Source of the DNA: Bacillota bacterium
Lineage (GTDB): Bacteria > Bacillota_I > Bacilli_A > Acholeplasmatales > UBA5453
NCBI GenBank assembly: GCA_023436805.1
Contig: JAEZHT010000078.1
Coordinates: 40,113 to 104,112 of the forward strand
Length of the DNA stretch: 64,000 bases
Direction: 5' to 3'
Shown here: positions 15,700 through 23,660 of the stretch, one piece after another
How the letters are laid out: each line of letters starts with the position of its first letter
Numbering within the stretch: position 1 is the first letter of the stretch
The notes under the pieces: model-generated
Told to the model about the DNA's origin: nothing
The model's database searches: none
What the model saw: the letters and a program-made list of their open reading frames with translations, nothing else
Made by a program: the position numbers and the translations under genes

Positions 15700-18222
15700 C
15701 TACAATCCACATTTAAGTTGTGCACCACAGTTGGTACAAGTGTGACAACCGCCCACATCTTGAACGGTACCTTCACGACAAATTGGGCAAAGGTTACCAA
15801 CTTCAACACCGATTTCACGGTCTTGACGGTCACCACGCAATGGTGTTGCTAGGGCGTCGTTGTGAGTTTGGCTTTGAGCCCCAGGCATTTGAACACCAAG
15901 GTCTGAAAGTTCCACTTGAACAGGGGTATCGGATTCTTTCTTCAAGCTCAATACTTGGGCATCGCGTGAACCATCGACATAGACGGTACCACCTTTAGCG
16001 CCACCTTTGTATAAACGCATGTAAACACGTTCAACTTCTTCAACGGTGTAGCCTTTAGGGGCGTTGACTGTTTTAGAAATCGAGGAGTCCACCCAGTATT
16101 GGATGATGCATTGTACATCGGCGTGTTCTTCAGGCGTAAGTTCCATGGCAGGCACGAAGATGTTCGGTAAAGTTTCTTTGGTATATTCAGGGTGTAATTG
16201 TAAGAATGTTTCAACGATATTCGCATTGACTTCAATGTACTTACCTAAGCGACCGCTACGGAAGTACGTGAATGCGAAGTATGGTTCAAGACCGGTAGAG
16301 ACCCCAACCATGGTACCTGTCGAACCTGTAGGCGCGATGGTAAGTAAGTGGGAGTTACGAATCCCGTGTTCGAGGATGCCTTTTTGAACGTGTGCCGGTA
16401 GTTTTTGAATGAATCTACCTTTGACGAAGGCTTCTCTAGAACCATATTGATCCAAGAATGGGAATGAACCCTTTTCTTTTGCTAGTTCAATCGAAGTTTC
16501 ATACGCTTTGGTTGCGATAAACTTGAATAGTTTGTCTACCAAGATGTTACCATCGTGTGAACCATAACGTTTGTTCGCATAGATGAGTAAGTCATGTAAA
16601 CCCATGACACCCATACCAATACGACGTTCACCCAAGGCTTGTTGTTTGTTTTGTTCTAAGAAATAATAGGTTTGATCGATGACATTGTCTTGCATACGAA
16701 TTGCATTCTTGACGGTTCTACCCAATTGATCCCACAAAACTTCGTGGGTTTTCGGGTCAACCATGGTTGCGAGGTTAATTGCAGCGAGGTTACAAACCGA
16801 ATACGGCGCGAGTGGTTGTTCTCCACATGGGTTGGTACAAACGACTTTTTGACCATAAGAGGTTGCATTGGTATTGTCATTCGCATTATCAATGAAGAAA
16901 ATGCCCGGTTCTGCGGAGTATGTCGCACAGACGTTGATTAAATTCCAAAGTTCACGCGCTCTGATTTGATGGTAAACACGGCTAGGGTATCCTAAACGTT
17001 CGAATTCACGGACGTCACCAATGTTTTTCCATTCTTTATCATAAAATGCTTTTTGTTCTTTGGTATAGTTATCTAAGTCAGGGAATTTTAAATCATAGAT
17101 GGCGTCTTTTTCAACGGCTTCCATGAAATCTTTGGTGATGGCAACCGAAATGTTCGCACCGGTCAAGAAATCTGGGTTTTGAACATCGTATTCGCCACCA
17201 TCGTTAACCAAACGCTTCGCTTCATCTACAACAGATGCCGAGAAGAAGTGTGGGTTGATGTCGGATAATTGGATGATTTGTTGATACATATTGTACTTAT
17301 CCGTCGATAACGGTTTGAATTTGAGTTTATCTTTCGCCATTCGAATGATGGTATCGTCTTGACTGTTATCGATTAAGAATCTTAAGATGCGTGGGTTTTG
17401 CATCTTCGAAATGATGAATTCAATGATGTCTGGATGCCAGTCCGCAAGCATGATCATTTGTGCACCACGTCTTGAACCACCTTGTTCTACCAAGTGTGTA
17501 AGTTGTGCCAAGTCATGTAGCCAGGATACAGAACCAGAGGATTTACCGTTGACACCTTTGGCTAAGGCATTCTTTGGTCTTAAGGTTGAACCGTTGGTAC
17601 CAACGCCACCACCTCTAGCCATGATTTCCATGACTTCTTTACGGTGTAAGGCTAAGCCTTCACGAGAGTCCTCAATGAATGGCATGACATAGCAGTTAAA
17701 GTACGTTACTTTCGATTTTGAGCCAGCGCCATATAAAATACGACCTGCTGGAATTAAGTGCAAGTTGCTCAATTCATGAACGAATTCGTCGATGATGGCT
17801 TGAGGTTCACCTTCGCCTAAATTAGAACCGACGCGTTTCGCTATTTGTTCATAGTAAAGTTCCAATGGTTTTTCGACTTCACGTTTTTCACGTCTGACGA
17901 CACCATCGATGTGATCATCGCCAATTTGACCGATGAATTCTTCTTCGACTTTAATGTGGACGTGGTGTTCTTCAACCTTGGTGACATAACCAATCCCTCG
18001 TGCGGGGAATTTAGGGTCATGTTTGATGATGGCAACAACCAAGTCGCCCACGCCTAAAGTGACTAAAGCCAAGTCCTTTTGGGTATAGCGGTCAAGCATA
18101 ACCAAGCGTGACACACCCGTGAATGCCATATGCATTTCTGGTGTGATTGGAAATAAGTGGGGGTAAAACTGTTTGATATCTTGATTTATTTTATCCGTTA
18201 AGGATTTCGAATATAAGTTCAT
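15700..18222 (-). CDS. nrdJ: adenosylcobalamin-dependent (class II) ribonucleotide reductase
   Basis: Makes deoxyribonucleotides using a B12-derived radical, so the cell would need cobalamin. The 840-residue protein has a small N-terminal beta-rich insert (near 65-105), the NCYVMP cysteine region, GGGVGTNGSTLRPK, NPCGEQPLAPYSVCNLAAINL with the active-site Cys, and IAPTGSTGTMVGVSTGLEP. The C-terminus ends CPICREG...CHTCTNCGAQLKCGL, a cysteine-rich tail expected to re-reduce the active site. The start at 18222 (MNLYSKS) follows AAGGAAGGG; an 18-codon upstream extension is rejected since it overlaps the promoter. No B12 riboswitch consensus was seen upstream. Confidence 0.93.
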   Translation of the reverse strand: MNLYSKSLTDKINQDIKQFYPHLFPITPEMHMAFTGVSRLVMLDRYTQKDLALVTLGVGDLVVAIIKHDPKFPARGIGYVTKVEEHHVHIKVEEEFIGQIGDDHIDGVVRREKREVEKPLELYYEQIAKRVGSNLGEGEPQAIIDEFVHELSNLHLIPAGRILYGAGSKSKVTYFNCYVMPFIEDSREGLALHRKEVMEIMARGGGVGTNGSTLRPKNALAKGVNGKSSGSVSWLHDLAQLTHLVEQGGSRRGAQMIMLADWHPDIIEFIISKMQNPRILRFLIDNSQDDTIIRMAKDKLKFKPLSTDKYNMYQQIIQLSDINPHFFSASVVDEAKRLVNDGGEYDVQNPDFLTGANISVAITKDFMEAVEKDAIYDLKFPDLDNYTKEQKAFYDKEWKNIGDVREFERLGYPSRVYHQIRARELWNLINVCATYSAEPGIFFIDNANDNTNATSYGQKVVCTNPCGEQPLAPYSVCNLAAINLATMVDPKTHEVLWDQLGRTVKNAIRMQDNVIDQTYYFLEQNKQQALGERRIGMGVMGLHDLLIYANKRYGSHDGNILVDKLFKFIATKAYETSIELAKEKGSFPFLDQYGSREAFVKGRFIQKLPAHVQKGILEHGIRNSHLLTIAPTGSTGTMVGVSTGLEPYFAFTYFRSGRLGKYIEVNANIVETFLQLHPEYTKETLPNIFVPAMELTPEEHADVQCIIQYWVDSSISKTVNAPKGYTVEEVERVYMRLYKGGAKGGTVYVDGSRDAQVLSLKKESDTPVQVELSDLGVQMPGAQSQTHNDALATPLRGDRQDREIGVEVGNLCPICREGTVQDVGGCHTCTNCGAQLKCGL

Positions 18223-18247
18223 AGAAACACCCTTCCTTGTATGTTTG

Positions 18248-18276
18248 ATTATAAAGGTATTCGGTATCAATAGCAA
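18248..18276 (-). promoter_or_regulatory. promoter of nrdJ
   Basis: On the minus strand TTGCTA (18276-18271) and TATAAT (18253-18248), 17-bp spacer. Confidence 0.8.
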
Positions 18277-18298
18277 GAGAAAAAAGCATTATTTTTTT

Positions 18299-18343
18299 AC
18301 CGCTTTTTTGCCTGATTACATAGATATGTCTTTATTTAGCGGT
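18299..18343. promoter_or_regulatory. palindromic element between nrdJ and cdaA
   Basis: A near-palindrome ACATAGATATGT (18318-18329) lies inside a larger inverted repeat ACCGCT (18299-18304) / AGCGGT (18338-18343). It is about 40 bp upstream of the nrdJ -35 box. It could be an operator; it is not a clear NrdR box. Confidence 0.35.
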
Positions 18344-18416
18344 TTTACTTTGGTGTCCATATTATTTGAAAATTTTTACAAAATAGAAGACTTCTAAAAT
18401 GTGCTTTATTAAGCTA

Positions 18417-18467
18417 GATGAATACAGTGAGATTCGGTGATTCATCCCTGTAATCTTATGATATAAT
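18417..18467 (+). promoter_or_regulatory. promoter region of cdaA with inverted repeat
   Basis: An extended -10 box TGATATAAT (18459-18467) precedes cdaA. Just upstream is the inverted repeat GATGAAT (18417-18423) / ATTCATC (18440-18446), which covers the -35 position; no good -35 box is seen, as is usual for extended -10 promoters. Confidence 0.6.
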
Positions 18468-18488
18468 TAATGAGAAGGAAGTGGAATT

Positions 18489-19226
18489 ATGACAGATTGG
18501 TTATTTATCCTATTAGATGGCTATATTGTATGGATGATTGTCTTTTTTTTACTCAGCTTTTTCTTAAGTAGTAAGCGTGTTTTTAGGATGTTATTGTTCA
18601 TCATTTTCCTATACGTGATTACCTGGGGTGCTGAGCAACTAGAACTGGCCATATCAGCAACCATTTTGGGTTATATAAAAGAGTGGATTCCGCTTATCTT
18701 TGTGGTTATCCTGTCACCAGATATCCGTAAAAGTTTTGAGTCTGCGTTCGTTATTGATTCCAAACGTGATGTCGCAACCATGGGTTCTGCAGAAACCAAA
18801 CAACACATCGTTGAGGCCGTTACCTACCTATCAAGCCAAAATATTGGTGCACTAATTACCGTTGAAAAACACAGTTCATTAGACCAATACGCCGAACGTG
18901 CCATTCAAATGAACTCACAAGTATCGAAAGAACTTTTAATCAATATCTTCACCCCACTCACCCCACTACACGATGGCGCTGTCATCATCCGTGGGGACAC
19001 CATCCGTTGTGCAGGGGCTTATTATGTACTCTCTGAAACCACCAAGTATGATAAAACAATGGGTTCAAGACACCGTGCCGCATTGGGTATTTCGGAAGTA
19101 TCCGATTCATTGACCATTGTCGTATCCGAAGAAACTGGCACCATTTCAATCGTAATCGAGGGCATCATGTTAAAAGCCAACGATAAAGAGAAGATATACG
19201 AATATCTCAACATGTTCATGAAGTAG
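18489..19226 (+). CDS. cdaA: diadenylate cyclase CdaA
   Basis: Membrane enzyme that makes cyclic di-AMP from two ATP. The 245-residue protein has three N-terminal membrane segments (about 6-24, 32-52, 57-75) and a cytosolic DAC (DisA-N) domain. The catalytic motifs are intact: DGAVII near 160 and GSRHRAALG near 193, followed by SDSLTIVVSEETGTISI. Length and topology match Firmicute CdaA/DacA. Instead of cdaR and glmM, the genes downstream are a 57-residue membrane protein and a PAS-GGDEF-like protein, all closely spaced in one apparent operon. Confidence 0.95.
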   Translation: MTDWLFILLDGYIVWMIVFFLLSFFLSSKRVFRMLLFIIFLYVITWGAEQLELAISATILGYIKEWIPLIFVVILSPDIRKSFESAFVIDSKRDVATMGSAETKQHIVEAVTYLSSQNIGALITVEKHSSLDQYAERAIQMNSQVSKELLINIFTPLTPLHDGAVIIRGDTIRCAGAYYVLSETTKYDKTMGSRHRAALGISEVSDSLTIVVSEETGTISIVIEGIMLKANDKEKIYEYLNMFMK

Positions 19227-19235
19227 GAGGGTCAC

Positions 19236-19409
19236 ATGAGAAAAATCATTGTTCAAATTGGTTCATTCATCCTAGACCCAATTCGTAAATTCGGTCAACT
19301 TAAATTTTCAGATCGCATCGTCAGTTTTTCCAATAAAAACCCATGGATGAAAATGCTCATAGCTTTCGTCGTGGTAGGTGTGTTGGTTGTTATGGTGTAT
19401 GTGCTCTAA
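19236..19409 (+). CDS. 57-residue single-span membrane protein
   Basis: A small gene too short for usual cut-offs. It starts at ATG 19236, eight bases after a strong AGGAGGG site that overlaps the end of cdaA, and ends in TAA at 19407-19409. The protein has a basic amphipathic N-terminal part with FSDRIVSFSNKNPW and a single C-terminal membrane segment (about residues 38-57). It takes the position that cdaR has in Bacillus, but it lacks the YbbR repeats. I do not recognise the family. The strong ribosome binding site and tight spacing argue it is translated. Confidence 0.75.
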   Translation: MRKIIVQIGSFILDPIRKFGQLKFSDRIVSFSNKNPWMKMLIAFVVVGVLVVMVYVL

Positions 19410-19433
19410 ACTATTCTAAACGGAGGTAATACA

Positions 19434-21008
19434 GTGTCTTATAATCCGTTATTCCCATTTATACTTGCGCTCAGTACGTGGGTATTCATCATCCTCATCG
19501 GCATCATCGATGAGAAACCATACCGTTTTTCACAAGTGATTTCGGTGTTTTTAATGTTGTTATATGTCCCAATCGCTTTATTTTATGAAACGTACGTGGC
19601 AGATACCATCTTAGAAACCATCTATTTCTATCTCACTGGACTGTCGGTTTTACTTTTCTTAATCACATCATTTGTTGTGTTCAAGAAAGCCTTATTCACA
19701 AAAAACCACTACCACTTATTCATTAAGTCTATCAAGTCTACCAAATGGAATGCGTATTATGTCATTGATCATAAAGGCAGAATCAAAGAAATGTCAGATA
19801 GTCTTTGTGAGGAATTGGGGTTTACACTAGAACAAATTAAAGACAAATCTTTCTTTGATATCGTCAATAGAAGCATTCGAATCACATCGTTTGACGGGGT
19901 AGAAACAAACAATAGAGCGATGGAAACTTATTATGAAGACTATCCGAAAATCGCTAAGCCTAAGATGAGTGAAGAACACGAAATGTTGTTTCAAAATCAT
20001 CAAGGAAAATCTGTATTATTACACACGGTAGAACAACCCATCTTCATTTTGGGTAAATACAGAGGTCGTATCAACATTGGTGAACGCCGCAGTGATTTCG
20101 ACTTATTATCCATTGAAAAAGAACTTAAAACCTCAGAACAAAACCTAGAATCGATGCGTCTAAAGTTTATCGCAACCCTAGAATTGTCAGAAGAAGGTTT
20201 ATTCTATATGGACCTCGATGAACGCTATATTTGGGGCAATGATCAGTTCGTTAAAATGACGGGCATCACGCAAAATACCATCGACTTAGATGATTTCAGA
20301 AAGCTCATCAAAGAAGAAGACTTACAAACCTATCTTGGCGTATTGAGCGGATTAACCAGCCGTAAGCAAACCTATAAAACCACCTATCGTTTATTGAAAC
20401 AGGGGTATTATATTTGGGTCAAAGAATCCGGTAAACGCATTTTCGAAGACAAGACATCGAACATCATCATGGGGTCCTTCAACACCGTACAAACCAGCAG
20501 TTATCAAAAAATCAATGTCGCTGAAATCGACGGATTGTTGGGTCAACCAGAATTGTTGTTACACTTAGATCAATTGGTACAAACCAAGAAACATTTTCAG
20601 CTCGCTTTGATTGAATTATCAAGCATTCCTAAAATCAACGATGCGTATGGTCGTGAGATTGGTAATATGTTGCTTGGGGAATATATTAAGAAATTGAAAG
20701 GTTCATTTATGAGTGAATCTTCTAGTCTCTTTAGATTGTCAGGTTTGGTATTCGCCATCACCATCGTCGACCCGAGAAAGATGGATTTACTCAAACAAGG
20801 CATCCAAGCAAATCAAACCTTCATGAACTTACAAATGAATTATGGGTCCATTCAAACAGAATTAGAAGTGATGATTGGCATATCTAGAAGCCATTCAGAC
20901 GGGGCAACAGGGACTGAAATTTATCAACACGCGAAAGACGCTTTGATGGTGGCACGAAACCCTCAATATCAAAGCAACGCATGTTATTATCACGAGATCC
21001 ATGGATAA
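19434..21008 (+). CDS. membrane PAS-PAS protein with degenerate GGDEF domain
   Basis: A 524-residue sensor-like protein. Three membrane segments (about 5-24, 32-51, 60-85) are followed by two PAS-like domains (about 100-215 and 245-355) and a C-terminal domain with the GGDEF fold pattern: EIDGLLGQPEL in place of D-LTGLPNR, IELSSIPKINDAYGREIGNMLL in place of the IDLD-FK-IND helix, and RLSGLVFAI where RLGGDEF is expected. The lost signature means cyclase activity is unlikely; a ligand-binding or scaffolding role is inferred. GTG start at 19434 with CGGAGGT. It follows cdaA and overlaps fthC by eight bases. Confidence 0.82.
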   Translation: MSYNPLFPFILALSTWVFIILIGIIDEKPYRFSQVISVFLMLLYVPIALFYETYVADTILETIYFYLTGLSVLLFLITSFVVFKKALFTKNHYHLFIKSIKSTKWNAYYVIDHKGRIKEMSDSLCEELGFTLEQIKDKSFFDIVNRSIRITSFDGVETNNRAMETYYEDYPKIAKPKMSEEHEMLFQNHQGKSVLLHTVEQPIFILGKYRGRINIGERRSDFDLLSIEKELKTSEQNLESMRLKFIATLELSEEGLFYMDLDERYIWGNDQFVKMTGITQNTIDLDDFRKLIKEEDLQTYLGVLSGLTSRKQTYKTTYRLLKQGYYIWVKESGKRIFEDKTSNIIMGSFNTVQTSSYQKINVAEIDGLLGQPELLLHLDQLVQTKKHFQLALIELSSIPKINDAYGREIGNMLLGEYIKKLKGSFMSESSSLFRLSGLVFAITIVDPRKMDLLKQGIQANQTFMNLQMNYGSIQTELEVMIGISRSHSDGATGTEIYQHAKDALMVARNPQYQSNACYYHEIHG

Positions 21009-21513
21009 AAAAACACTCCGTGAAGACGTATTAAATAAACGCAGAAATATCCCTGTAGAAGACCAAGTCATCACCGCTGAAATCTTGATTGAGAAGCTGA
21101 AAAAAACAGACATTTTTCAAACCTCAAAACACATCGGTTTATACTATCCAATCCATCAAGAAATCAACCTCTTATCGCTGATTGAATTGTATCCGGATAA
21201 ATCTTTTTATCTGCCTAATATTGAAAATGGAAAGATAAAATATCGCTTAGTGAAGCGATTAGACAGTTTGGTTAACGCACTATTTAATTTAAAGGAAGCA
21301 CCTCGCGATAACCCATCGATAGAAGATTGTGATCTTTATTTGGTACCCTGTGTGGCAACGTGTGGGTTGTTACGAATCGGGTATGGAAAAGGTTATTTTG
21401 ACAACTATTTTGTGGGTAAAAAAGGCTATAAATTAGGCATCACTTACCCAGCATTTAAATATGATTTTAACCTGATAGAATCCCATGACATACTCATGGA
21501 TGAAGTATTATAG
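21001..21513 (+). CDS. 5-formyltetrahydrofolate cyclo-ligase
   Basis: ATP-dependent enzyme turning 5-formyl-THF into 5,10-methenyl-THF in folate metabolism. The 170-residue protein has the basic N-terminus (KKTLREDVLNKRR), IGLYYPIHQEI, and the family signature PCVATCGLLRIGYGKGYFDNY. A cysteine pair occurs in the signature where most family members have a G-P-like stretch, a mild deviation. It overlaps the preceding gene by 8 bp and is followed 8 bp later by ispDF. Confidence 0.9.
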   Translation: MDKKTLREDVLNKRRNIPVEDQVITAEILIEKLKKTDIFQTSKHIGLYYPIHQEINLLSLIELYPDKSFYLPNIENGKIKYRLVKRLDSLVNALFNLKEAPRDNPSIEDCDLYLVPCVATCGLLRIGYGKGYFDNYFVGKKGYKLGITYPAFKYDFNLIESHDILMDEVL

Positions 21514-21521
21514 GAGGACAC

Positions 21522-22637
21522 ATGTACGCTTGCGTATTGGTGGCTGCCGGGTCTGGCACCAGAGCGAATTTAGGATACAATAAGTTGCGATACTTGGTGA
21601 ATCAAAAACCGCTTTTTTGGTATGCTTTTAAACCATTCTATGACCGTGGGTATGAAATGGTTTTAGTCATCAACCCGGAAGACGAGTCTTTTATTAAATC
21701 ATATATACCAGAAGATGTTAAAATAGTTTACGGTGGTAAAACGAGAGCTGAATCTGTTCGAAATGGTTTACACGAAGTCACAGAGAAATATGTAATGATT
21801 CATGACGCTGCACGCGTATACATTGACAGTGATTTGATTGAACAAGTGGAACACGGTTTAGCGATTCACCGTGCTTGTGTACTTTCAAAGCGTGTCACAA
21901 ATACGATTTATCTCAAAGAAACCACCTTGAATATTTTAGATCGCCGCTATCTTTATGAAGCAGAAACACCTCAAGCGTTTATGACAGAAGAAATCACCCA
22001 AGCGTATGAAACGATTTTACCCAATGTAACAGATGATGTTTCACAATATCAGCACACATTTAATCATGAGGTTGGTTTGATTTTACATGAACAAAATAAT
22101 TCAAAAATCACCTATCAAACAGACATTGAGCATTTTGAAAAAGAGGTTGAACGCCATATGTATCGTATTGGACATAGTTATGATATCCATCAACTCGTTG
22201 AAGGGCGACCGCTCATCTTAGGTGGGATTCATATCCCATTTGAGTTAGGTCTGCTTGGACACAGTGACGCGGACGTTTTATTACACGCCATCGCTGAATC
22301 CATCCTTGGTGCGTTGAGTCTTGGAGACCTCGGATCATTCTTCCCAGACACCGATCAAAAATTCAAGGATATGGATTCAAAAATCATCGTTAAAGAAGTC
22401 GTTAAGATGATGAAAAATGCGGGGTATAAAGTATCCAATTTGGACTGTACAATATTTGCGGAAAAGCCCAAATTAGCGCCATTTATGAGTGATATTAAGA
22501 AGTCGGTAAGCACCTTATTAGATGCACCACAAAATATCATCAACATCAAAGCTGCAACCAACGAAAAACAAGATGCCATTGGCAACCTCAAAGCGATGGC
22601 TGCCAGTGCAACCATACTATTAGATAAAGGAGAATAA
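21522..22637 (+). CDS. ispDF: bifunctional IspD-IspF (MEP pathway)
   Basis: A 371-residue fusion of two non-adjacent steps of the methylerythritol phosphate route to isoprenoids. Residues 1-212 are IspD (CDP-ME synthase): AAGSGTR, the GGKTRAESVRNGL segment and HDAAR. From Met213 the IspF domain begins: RIGHSYDIHQL with the D-x-H metal ligands, GRPLILGGIHIP, GLLGHSDADVLLHAI, GDLGSFFPDTD and AATNEKQDAIG. The order IspD-IspF and the reading through one frame show a genuine fusion. Such fusions are known in several bacteria. The presence of this gene implies the MEP rather than the mevalonate route in this organism. Confidence 0.94.
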   Translation: MYACVLVAAGSGTRANLGYNKLRYLVNQKPLFWYAFKPFYDRGYEMVLVINPEDESFIKSYIPEDVKIVYGGKTRAESVRNGLHEVTEKYVMIHDAARVYIDSDLIEQVEHGLAIHRACVLSKRVTNTIYLKETTLNILDRRYLYEAETPQAFMTEEITQAYETILPNVTDDVSQYQHTFNHEVGLILHEQNNSKITYQTDIEHFEKEVERHMYRIGHSYDIHQLVEGRPLILGGIHIPFELGLLGHSDADVLLHAIAESILGALSLGDLGSFFPDTDQKFKDMDSKIIVKEVVKMMKNAGYKVSNLDCTIFAEKPKLAPFMSDIKKSVSTLLDAPQNIINIKAATNEKQDAIGNLKAMAASATILLDKGE

Positions 22638-22641
22638 GGAC

Positions 22642-22905
22642 ATGTTAATTGAAACTCAATTCGGCAATTTTGAACTCATCCACAACACCAAAGATGCGTT
22701 TGATATTGCGAAATTTAATGCCCGTTATGTCGACACATTTGATCGATTTGATTACATTGTAGGCGATGTTGCTTCCGAGTTATTGAGACTCAAAGGGTTC
22801 GTTTCTGACCCTAAAGATAAGAACTATTTCAAGTACATCCCAGATTACCTAAATGAGTCATGTAACTACCAATGTGGTTATTTCATTTTGAAACGCGTTA
22901 AATAG
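22642..22905 (+). CDS. yutD: YutD-family protein (DUF1027)
   Basis: An 87-residue protein of the YutD type, unknown in function. Visible family pattern: ELIHNTKDAFDIAKFNARY, then FDYIVGDVASELLRLKGF and CNYQCGYFILKR at the end. It follows ispDF by four bases with an AAAGGAG site, so it belongs to the same transcription unit. Two C-terminal cysteines are conserved in relatives I recall; no function can be assigned. Confidence 0.82.
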   Translation: MLIETQFGNFELIHNTKDAFDIAKFNARYVDTFDRFDYIVGDVASELLRLKGFVSDPKDKNYFKYIPDYLNESCNYQCGYFILKRVK

Positions 22906-22922
22906 AGAACTTATCATAACAT

Positions 22923-22951
22923 TTGAAAGCTACATGCTTTTAGCATATACT
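22923..22951 (+). promoter_or_regulatory. promoter of the NifU-like gene
   Basis: TTGAAA (22923-22928) and TATACT (22946-22951), 17-bp spacer, followed by a GGGGGGATT site near 22961. Confidence 0.82.
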
Positions 22952-22973
22952 ATAGTGGCAGGGGGGATTTACA

Positions 22974-23201
22974 ATGGATGAAACAACCAAATTAGTACAC
23001 GATTTAATTGACCGTGTTAGACCTTATTTACATAGAGATGGTGGCGATATTGAAATTGTCTCTGTTGAAGACGGTATAGTTTATGTTAAAATGTTAGGTG
23101 CATGCGATGGCTGTGGCCTCATCGACGTAACATTGAGACAAGGGATTGAAACGATGTTATTAGAAAACGTACCAGGAGTCATTGCAGTTATCACCGTATA
23201 G
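22974..23201 (+). CDS. NifU-like Fe-S scaffold/carrier protein
   Basis: A 75-residue stand-alone NifU C-terminal (Nfu) domain. It has RPYLHRDGGDIEIV and LGACDGCGLIDVTLRQGIE, whose CDGC motif binds a 4Fe-4S cluster between two monomers. Such small Nfu proteins pass clusters to target enzymes. Its own promoter separates it from yutD, an arrangement that recalls the yut region of Bacillus. Confidence 0.9.
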   Translation: MDETTKLVHDLIDRVRPYLHRDGGDIEIVSVEDGIVYVKMLGACDGCGLIDVTLRQGIETMLLENVPGVIAVITV

Positions 23202-23214
23202 GAGGTAATCTACA

Positions 23215-23658
23215 GTGAACACTGCAGAACAAATCATTAATCATTCGATTATCGCACTACTCGCAGCTCAAATTTTGAAGTTTATCACTTTTAGTGTTAA
23301 AGAAAAGTCATTACAACCTCGTGCTTTAATATCCACCGGGGGTATGCCTTCTTCTCATAGCGCTTTGGTGACTTCATTGACTGCGAGTATTTATCTTTAT
23401 GAAGGCATTGGTTTATACTTTGCCATCTCATTGATGCTTGCATTGGTCGTTATCCACGACTCCATGGGCATCCGTTTAGAAGCTTCTAAACATGCTATGA
23501 TGCTTAACAACATCAATGAAAAGTTGGGTCTAGATACAGACCACATCAATAAAGGCAAAGCACTCAAGGAACCGTTAGGACACTTCCCAATCGAGGTATT
23601 TGCTGGATTCTTGCTGGGTATAGTTGTTTCTATACTTGGGTATTACATCGGAGGATAG
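23215..23658 (+). CDS. divergent PAP2 family protein (DUF212, YuiD type)
   Basis: A 147-residue membrane protein with four or so hydrophobic segments. The family pattern STGGMPSSHSALVTSL (about 40-55) and VVIHDSMGIRLEA (about 82-94) is clear; GMPSSHS matches the second motif of PAP2 phosphatases, and GHFPIEVFAG near 124 fits as well. Activity on lipid phosphates is possible but unproven. GTG start at 23215, supported by GGAGGT. It is followed by degV two bases later, so the two are co-transcribed. Confidence 0.85.
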   Translation: MNTAEQIINHSIIALLAAQILKFITFSVKEKSLQPRALISTGGMPSSHSALVTSLTASIYLYEGIGLYFAISLMLALVVIHDSMGIRLEASKHAMMLNNINEKLGLDTDHINKGKALKEPLGHFPIEVFAGFLLGIVVSILGYYIGG

Positions 23659-23660
23659 TC

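Noticed and set aside
18223..18488. Cobalamin riboswitch or NrdR box before nrdJ
   Set aside because: The nrdJ promoter gives a leader of only about 20 bases, and no B12 box or convincing NrdR consensus is present.
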